Of a stretch of DNA of 64,000 bases, positions 59,178 through 64,000 are shown one piece after another. The notes under the pieces are model-generated. The model was not told where the DNA came from and ran no database searches. It was given only the letters and a program-made list of their open reading frames with translations. This stretch comes from Bradyrhizobium murdochi (GTDB lineage: Bacteria > Pseudomonadota > Alphaproteobacteria > Rhizobiales > Xanthobacteraceae): positions 119,103-183,102 of the forward strand of contig NZ_AXAU01000012.1 in assembly GCF_000472965.1 (NCBI RefSeq). The letters run 5' to 3'. Both the position numbers and the translations under genes were made by a program. Every line of letters starts with the position of its first letter. Position 1 is the first letter of the stretch.

Positions 59178-61078
59178 TATGGCTTCGCCTGCTCAAGTTT
59201 GCCGGCCTTAGCAGCGTCATACCACCAGATAACTCGCTCGCCGGAGCCCGATGCATCGATCTGATAACGCGGCAGGTTCTTCGGGCGATCGAAGATGTCC
59301 CAATAAGCCAGCCGATGCGTCTTGTTGTACCACTGCGGCACCCAGTAGCGGCCGGCGCGGAAAACGCGGTCGAAGGCATGGCAGGCAACCGTTAGCTCGG
59401 CGCGGGTATCCGCCGCAATGATCTTTTCGATCAGCGCATCGATGGCGGGGTTCTCTATACCGGCCAGGTTGTAGGAGCCCTTGGTCTTGGCAGCGTGCGA
59501 GGAGAAGAAGGCACGCATTGCGTCGCCCGGGGTCGTCGACATCGAGAAGCGCGTGATAGTCATGTCGAAATCGAAATCTTCCACCCTCGCGCGGTACTGC
59601 ACTGCATCGACCAGGCGCGGGCTCGCCTCGATGCCGAGCGTTCCCAGATTCTTGATATAGGGCGCGTGATGCGGATTCAGCGAAGGCTCATCGTACAGGA
59701 ATTCGATGCGAAACACTTCGCCGCTCGGCGTCATCCGCTTGCCGTCCTTGATGACGAAGCCGGCTTCGTTGAGCAATTGCTGCGCCTTGCGCAGCATGGT
59801 GCGATCCTGCCCCGAGCCATCGGAAACCGGAGGCACGTAGGGCTGGGCGAACACTTCGTCGGGCACTTGGCCGCGGAATGGCTCGAGCAGCTTCAGCTCC
59901 TCCGGTGAGGGCGGCCCCTTCGCCATCATGTCTGAATTCTGGAATGGCGAATGCGTACGCGCATAGGCGTCGTACATAATGGTCTTGTTGGTCCACTCGA
60001 AGTCGAAGGCATTGATCAGCGCCTCGCGCACGCGGGGGTCCTTGAACTTGTCGCGGCGGGTATTGATGAACCAGCCCTGCGCGCCGGACGGCCTTTCGTC
60101 CGGTACCTGCTCGCGCTTGACGCGGCCGTCCTTGATGGCGGGGAAGTCGTAGCGCGTCGCCCAGATGCGCGCGGTGAACTCTTCGCGGAACAGATAGTTC
60201 TTGCCGGTAAAGCCTTCGAAGGCGACGTCGCGGTCGCGATAGAACTCGTAGCGGACCACATCGTAATTGTAATAACCGCGGCAGACTGGGAGGTTCGCCC
60301 CCCACCAGTCCTTGACGCGTTCGTACTCGATGAAACGGTTGACCTCGAACTTGCCGACCTTATAGGGCCCCGAGCCCAGCGGCGTGTCCAGCGTCGATTC
60401 ATCGAAGGGCCGCATCTCATAATATTTCTTCGAGAAGATCGGCAGGCCCGCGACGAAGAGTGGCACGTCGCGCGCGCGCTTCTCGGCGAAGGTGACGATC
60501 ACGGTCGCATCGTCGAGCGCCTCGGCCCCCTTGACGTCACGCATCTGCACCTGGATCAGCGGATGGCCCTTGGCCTTGAGCGTGTTGATGGACCAGGCGA
60601 CGTCATGCGCCGTGATCCTCGAGCCGTCGTGAAACTTGGCCTCGGGGCGCAGCGTAAAGCGGTAGGTCAGCTTGTCCGGCGAAATTCGCACCGACTTTGC
60701 GACGAGCCCGTACATCGCATCCGGCTCGTCGCCGGCCCGCACCATCAGCGCTGAGAAGGTCAGGTCCATGCCCTGCGCGCCCTCGCCCTTGAGGATGTAG
60801 GCGTTGAGCGAATTGAAGGTGTGGTAGGACTGATTGTAGGAGCGCGTCGAGGGAATGGTCGAAAATACACCACCCTTAGGCGCTGCGACATTCACGTAGT
60901 CGAAATTCTTGAAGTCGGCGGGATATTTGAGATCACCAAACGCCGAGATACCGTGCACCTCGGCGCCATTCTCTTCGGCCGCACGCGCCGGCCTGAGCGT
61001 CAGAACGCCCAGTGCGCCGACACCCAGACCGAGCACATGCCGGCGAGAGAATTGCGCCATGCGCAGGATATCCTTCAA
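59177..61078 (-). CDS. Peptide ABC transporter substrate-binding protein (YejA-like, second of two)
   Basis: 633 residues. A Tat-type signal (FSRRHVLGLGVGALGVLTLR) then an SBP_bac_5 fold: FGDLKYPADFKNFDYVNVAA, PDKLTYRFTLRPEAKFHDGS, DTPLGSGPYKVGKFEVNRFI EYERVKDWWG. It binds oligopeptides in the periplasm for YejBEF. The ATG overlaps the stop of the first binding-protein gene (ATGA), which supports the 61078 start over 61060. Confidence 0.93.
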   Translation of the reverse strand: MKDILRMAQFSRRHVLGLGVGALGVLTLRPARAAEENGAEVHGISAFGDLKYPADFKNFDYVNVAAPKGGVFSTIPSTRSYNQSYHTFNSLNAYILKGEGAQGMDLTFSALMVRAGDEPDAMYGLVAKSVRISPDKLTYRFTLRPEAKFHDGSRITAHDVAWSINTLKAKGHPLIQVQMRDVKGAEALDDATVIVTFAEKRARDVPLFVAGLPIFSKKYYEMRPFDESTLDTPLGSGPYKVGKFEVNRFIEYERVKDWWGANLPVCRGYYNYDVVRYEFYRDRDVAFEGFTGKNYLFREEFTARIWATRYDFPAIKDGRVKREQVPDERPSGAQGWFINTRRDKFKDPRVREALINAFDFEWTNKTIMYDAYARTHSPFQNSDMMAKGPPSPEELKLLEPFRGQVPDEVFAQPYVPPVSDGSGQDRTMLRKAQQLLNEAGFVIKDGKRMTPSGEVFRIEFLYDEPSLNPHHAPYIKNLGTLGIEASPRLVDAVQYRARVEDFDFDMTITRFSMSTTPGDAMRAFFSSHAAKTKGSYNLAGIENPAIDALIEKIIAADTRAELTVACHAFDRVFRAGRYWVPQWYNKTHRLAYWDIFDRPKNLPRYQIDASGSGERVIWWYDAAKAGKLEQAKP

Positions 61079-62976
61079 GACCGTCTTCCGATCTTTGCCG
61101 CCTTGTCGGCATCATACCACCAGATCGCGGGGAAGCCGGACAGACCGTATTTGGGCAGTTCGGTCGGACGGCCGAAACGGTCCCAACGCGCCGTACGGAC
61201 CTTGGGATAATTCCACTGTGGCACGACATAGTGGTTCCACAACAGCACGCGGTCCAGCGCCTTGGTCGCTGCAACAAGGTCTTCCCGGCCCTTCGCATAG
61301 ATCAGCCGCTCGATCAATTTGTCGACCGCGGGATTCTTGATGCCGATGATATTGCGCGAACCCGCCATGTCCGCCGCCTGCGAGCCCCAATACTCGCGCT
61401 GTTCATTTCCGGGCGACAACGATTCCGCCCACGACGAGACGACGACATCGAAATCCCAGCTACGAAGCCGGTTTTCATACTGTGTCGGATCGATCGTGCG
61501 CACGCTGACGGCGATACCTAGCCGCTCCAGAGACGGTTTGAAAAACAGCATGACCCGTTCGAAGGTCGGGTCTGCACCAAGCAATTCGAGCGTAAATGGC
61601 GCTCCCGTCTTGCTATCGACCAGCTTGCGCTCGCGCACCTCATAGCCGGCTTCCTTCAGCAGGCGCAGCCCCTCACGAAGATTTTCGCGAACGGCTTCGG
61701 GACTGCCGCCGACCGGATTGGTATAGGGCTTGGTGAATACCTCGGGCGGCACTTCCGCGCGGACGGCTTCGAGTATTTCCAGCTCTCTGCCTTGCGGCAG
61801 GCCGCTTGAAGCCAGTTCTGTGCCGTCGAAATAGCTGCTGATGCGCTTGTACTGACCGAAGAATATCTGCTTGTTCATTTCCTCGAAGTCGAACGCATAG
61901 TTCAGCGCGCGACGCACCCGCGGATCCTTGAACTGATCACGCCGGATATTCAGCGCGAACGCCTGCATGATTCCGGAACTGCGGTTCGGAAACTCCTCGA
62001 GCAGCACGCGCTTGTCATTGACGGCCGGAAAGTCGTAGGCCGTTGCCCAGTTCTTGGCGCTGTTTTCGGTACGCCAATCAACCTGGTCGCCCTTGAACGC
62101 CTCGAGCGCGACCGTCGAGTCCCGGAAATATTCCAGGCGCAGCTCGTCGAAATTGTTGCGGCCGACATACGTGCTGTGATCGCGCCCCCAATGGTCCTTC
62201 ACCCGCTCCAGCGTCAGCGTCCTTCCCGGGACAAACTCCTTGATGCGGTAGGGGCCCGAGCCCAGCGGCTTCTCCAGCGTTGTCGCGGAGACGTCGCGCT
62301 TGCGGCCTTCGCTGTCGGTGCCCTCCCACCAATGCTTCGGCAAGATCGTGAGTTGTCCGACGATCAGCGGGAGTTCGCGATTGCCGGGCGCGTCGAAGCT
62401 GAATTTTATGTCGCTATCACCGACCCTTTCAGCTTTCACCACATGGCGATAGTAGGCCGAGTACTGCGGATGATGTTGCTTGAACGCATTGAGGGAGAAG
62501 ATCACGTCGTCAGGCGTGACGGGCTTGCCGTCATGCCATTTCGCCTCGCTTCTGAGACGATAGATGACCCAAGAGAAATCCTCGGGGTGACTGACGGCTT
62601 CGGCTAGCTCGCCGTACTCGGTCGAAACCTCATCCAACGACTGCGTCATGAGCGATTCGTAAATCAACTGAACGCCGCCTGCGAGCGCCCCTTTGACGCC
62701 GGCAACTACAAGATTGAAATTATCGAACGTCCCGACCTGGATCTGACGTACGGTGCCGCCCTTCGGGGCCTCTGGATTAACGTAGTCGAAGTGCTTGAAG
62801 CCGGCTGGGTATTTGATTTCGCCGAACAGCGACAGGGCATGCCGGAAGACCGGCTCGCTCGCACTCGATTGTGCCTGGGCCGGCGAAATTGCCGGGATGC
62901 CTGGGGCCAGCCCCAGCGCCGGGGCCATTGCGGCTGCGGCGCTGCCTTGAAGAAGGTGTCGTCTGGTAATTGCCAA
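61075..62976 (-). CDS. yejA: Peptide ABC transporter substrate-binding protein (YejA-like, first of two)
   Basis: 633 residues. A Tat-type signal (MAITRRHLLQGSAAAAMAPA) then FGEIKYPAGFKHFDYVNPEA, KPLGSGPYRIKEFVPGRTLT LERVKDHWGR and the C-terminal WNHYVVPQWNYPKVRTARWD, GLSGFPAIWWYDADKAAKIG. It has the same length and layout as the second copy but clearly diverged sequence, so the two probably differ in ligand. First gene of the operon. Confidence 0.94.
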   Translation of the reverse strand: MAITRRHLLQGSAAAAMAPALGLAPGIPAISPAQAQSSASEPVFRHALSLFGEIKYPAGFKHFDYVNPEAPKGGTVRQIQVGTFDNFNLVVAGVKGALAGGVQLIYESLMTQSLDEVSTEYGELAEAVSHPEDFSWVIYRLRSEAKWHDGKPVTPDDVIFSLNAFKQHHPQYSAYYRHVVKAERVGDSDIKFSFDAPGNRELPLIVGQLTILPKHWWEGTDSEGRKRDVSATTLEKPLGSGPYRIKEFVPGRTLTLERVKDHWGRDHSTYVGRNNFDELRLEYFRDSTVALEAFKGDQVDWRTENSAKNWATAYDFPAVNDKRVLLEEFPNRSSGIMQAFALNIRRDQFKDPRVRRALNYAFDFEEMNKQIFFGQYKRISSYFDGTELASSGLPQGRELEILEAVRAEVPPEVFTKPYTNPVGGSPEAVRENLREGLRLLKEAGYEVRERKLVDSKTGAPFTLELLGADPTFERVMLFFKPSLERLGIAVSVRTIDPTQYENRLRSWDFDVVVSSWAESLSPGNEQREYWGSQAADMAGSRNIIGIKNPAVDKLIERLIYAKGREDLVAATKALDRVLLWNHYVVPQWNYPKVRTARWDRFGRPTELPKYGLSGFPAIWWYDADKAAKIGRRS

Positions 62977-63200
62977 ATGCAGAATCCCTGTTGCTGACGC
63001 GAGTGTCCGTGTCTTCCAAGTCGGTGATCTGCCCGCGGTCCCCGATCCGACTAAGCAAACAACGAGGCGGAGCTAGTGAGGACCTAATATAAGGCAAGGG
63101 TTCGACAAATTACGTTGCTTTTTCCTCATGATAACAACACCGGAGCAATTACGCTGCGGCGAAACGTCCCGATAACAACACCGCGATCCCGATATGCAAA

Positions 63201-63221
63201 CGGCCAGGCAATGCCTGGCCG
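63201..63221 (-). terminator. Hairpin downstream of the cytochrome c gene
   Basis: CGGCCAGGCA (63201-63210) and TGCCTGGCCG (63212-63221) pair almost without a loop; on the minus strand it is followed by TTTGCAT, a weak T run. It lies 36 bp past the cytochrome gene stop and is a plausible terminator. Confidence 0.55.
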
Positions 63222-63257
63222 CGTAAGCTGCAAGTCCATGAGGGAACTGACGAAATA

Positions 63258-63809
63258 TTACTTCGCCGCCGTCGGGAGCGGAGCCGGGCTGTCCGAGAGG
63301 CTGCGCAGATAGGCGATCACGTCGGCGCGCTCGCTGTCCTTCGGGATACCGGCAAAGCCCATCGCCGTGCCTGGAACGAAGGCTTTGGGATTGGCGAGGA
63401 ACTTGTTGAGGTCCTCATAGGTCCAGGTGCCGCCCTTGGCCTTCAAGGCGGCCGAGAAGTTGAACCCGCCGCGCCCCTGGCCCTTCGGCTCGTTCAAGAC
63501 GCCGTACAAATTAGGCCCGACGCGGTTGGGGCCGCCCTTTTCGAAGGTGTGGCAGGCGGCGCACTTCTTGGCGGCGGCAGTGCCCTTCTCGACGGAGGCG
63601 GTCTGCAAGAGCTTCTCGATCGGCTCGGACGGCGCGGCGGCTTCCTTGGCTGCGTCTTTAGAGGTGTCTTCCTTCACGGCGATCTCGAAGCCCGGCTTTT
63701 CCGGCTTCACGGGCGCAAAGATCGCCTCGGCAGCAAAGTTCGTCACCAGAAGAAGAATGCAGGTGCCAAGGATAGCACCAAGAATCTTGTTGAGTTCGAA
63801 GGAGTCCAT
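63258..63809 (-). CDS. cycM: Membrane-anchored cytochrome c (CycM type)
   Basis: 183 residues from ATG 63809 (MDSFELNKILGAILGTCILL). An uncleaved N-terminal membrane helix, a charged linker rich in Lys, Glu, Ala and Pro, then a class I cytochrome c domain with the haem site KKCAACHTF and the Met ligand region AFVPGTAMGFAGIPKDSERA. CycM of Bradyrhizobium carries electrons from the bc1 complex to the aa3 oxidase. The frame opens at 63899, but ATG 63809 matches that family start. Confidence 0.94.
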   Translation of the reverse strand: MDSFELNKILGAILGTCILLLVTNFAAEAIFAPVKPEKPGFEIAVKEDTSKDAAKEAAAPSEPIEKLLQTASVEKGTAAAKKCAACHTFEKGGPNRVGPNLYGVLNEPKGQGRGGFNFSAALKAKGGTWTYEDLNKFLANPKAFVPGTAMGFAGIPKDSERADVIAYLRSLSDSPAPLPTAAK

Positions 63810-64000
63810 AACGGGATCAGGCTCCAGGCCGGAAAGGTCGACTGAAGGCCGGCAAAACGGCCGCGGGTGGGCGTGAGGAATCAGCCTTTCGCGCCGCACC
63901 CTCAGCAGGGGTTGAGATATCGGTTTGCCCGGGCTCTGGCAACCCGTATAAACGCGCCGAATTTCGTCTCATCCCCATCAAAACCAGCTATCCCGCCGGG

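Noticed and set aside
63810..64000. Start of another gene at the right edge
   Set aside because: No start codon with ribosome site or protein-like frame is visible in the last 190 bp.

Overview
The window looks like chromosome from a Bradyrhizobium-type alphaproteobacterium (Nitrobacteraceae, near Bradyrhizobium/Rhodopseudomonas). The support is high GC, a PhyR-NepR-EcfG general stress locus, a CycM-type anchored cytochrome c, DUF2865 and DUF883 proteins, a Tad/Cpa pilus locus with split accessory genes, and several dispersed palindromic repeats of the kind common in that group. I see no rRNA, tRNA, CRISPR array, phage or intact insertion sequence.

Layout. 1-3.4 kb: the 3' end of an APS kinase, malate synthase G (glcB), a CsbD stress protein and a 50-residue membrane protein. 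3.6-9.6 kb: a chemoreceptor, a DUF2865 secreted protein, an L,D-transpeptidase, an AI-2E-family transporter, a DUF883 protein and a YqjE-like membrane protein. 9.6-14.2 kb: repeats, a small secreted protein, a candidate small RNA, an MFS transporter, a NYN-domain protein and a DUF808 membrane protein. 14.3-18.0 kb: phyR, divergent nepR-ecfG, and an HWE-type sensor kinase. Five exact GGAAC-N16-CGTT promoters in the first 9 kb, plus a near match before nepR, make this segment look like the general stress response core with several of its targets.

18.4-31.0 kb: one long minus-strand block for urea use. In transcription order it is urtABCDE (urea ABC importer), ureD, ureA, ureB, a DUF559 endonuclease-like gene inside a cluster of inverted repeats, ureC, a small monooxygenase, ureE, ureF and ureG. 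31.5-33.8 kb: a cold-shock style trio of DEAD-box helicase, an IF-1 with an Arg/Gly-rich tail, and a CspA protein.

34.0-52.8 kb: a Tad (Flp) pilus locus in two parts. The left part holds a TadG-like protein, two TadE-like pseudopilins and a short CpaC-N-terminal-like protein. The right part holds Flp pilin, cpaA, cpaB, cpaC, cpaD, cpaE, cpaF, tadB, tadC and a tadD-like lipoprotein. Between them sit two closely similar sterol-desaturase-family genes bracketing two polytopic glycosyltransferase-like genes. 52.9-55.1 kb: an M17 aminopeptidase overlapping an NlpC/P60 hydrolase. 55.2-63.0 kb: a yej-type peptide ABC operon with two tandem substrate-binding proteins. 63.3-63.8 kb: cytochrome c (cycM).

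The most interesting leads are the EcfG promoter set, the DUF559/inverted-repeat unit that splits the urease structural genes, a structured candidate small RNA near 10.5 kb, the 27-bp GATC-rich tandem repeat at the end of urtA, a sensor kinase with a degenerate ATP-binding N box beside phyR, and the desaturase/glycosyltransferase island inside the Tad locus.
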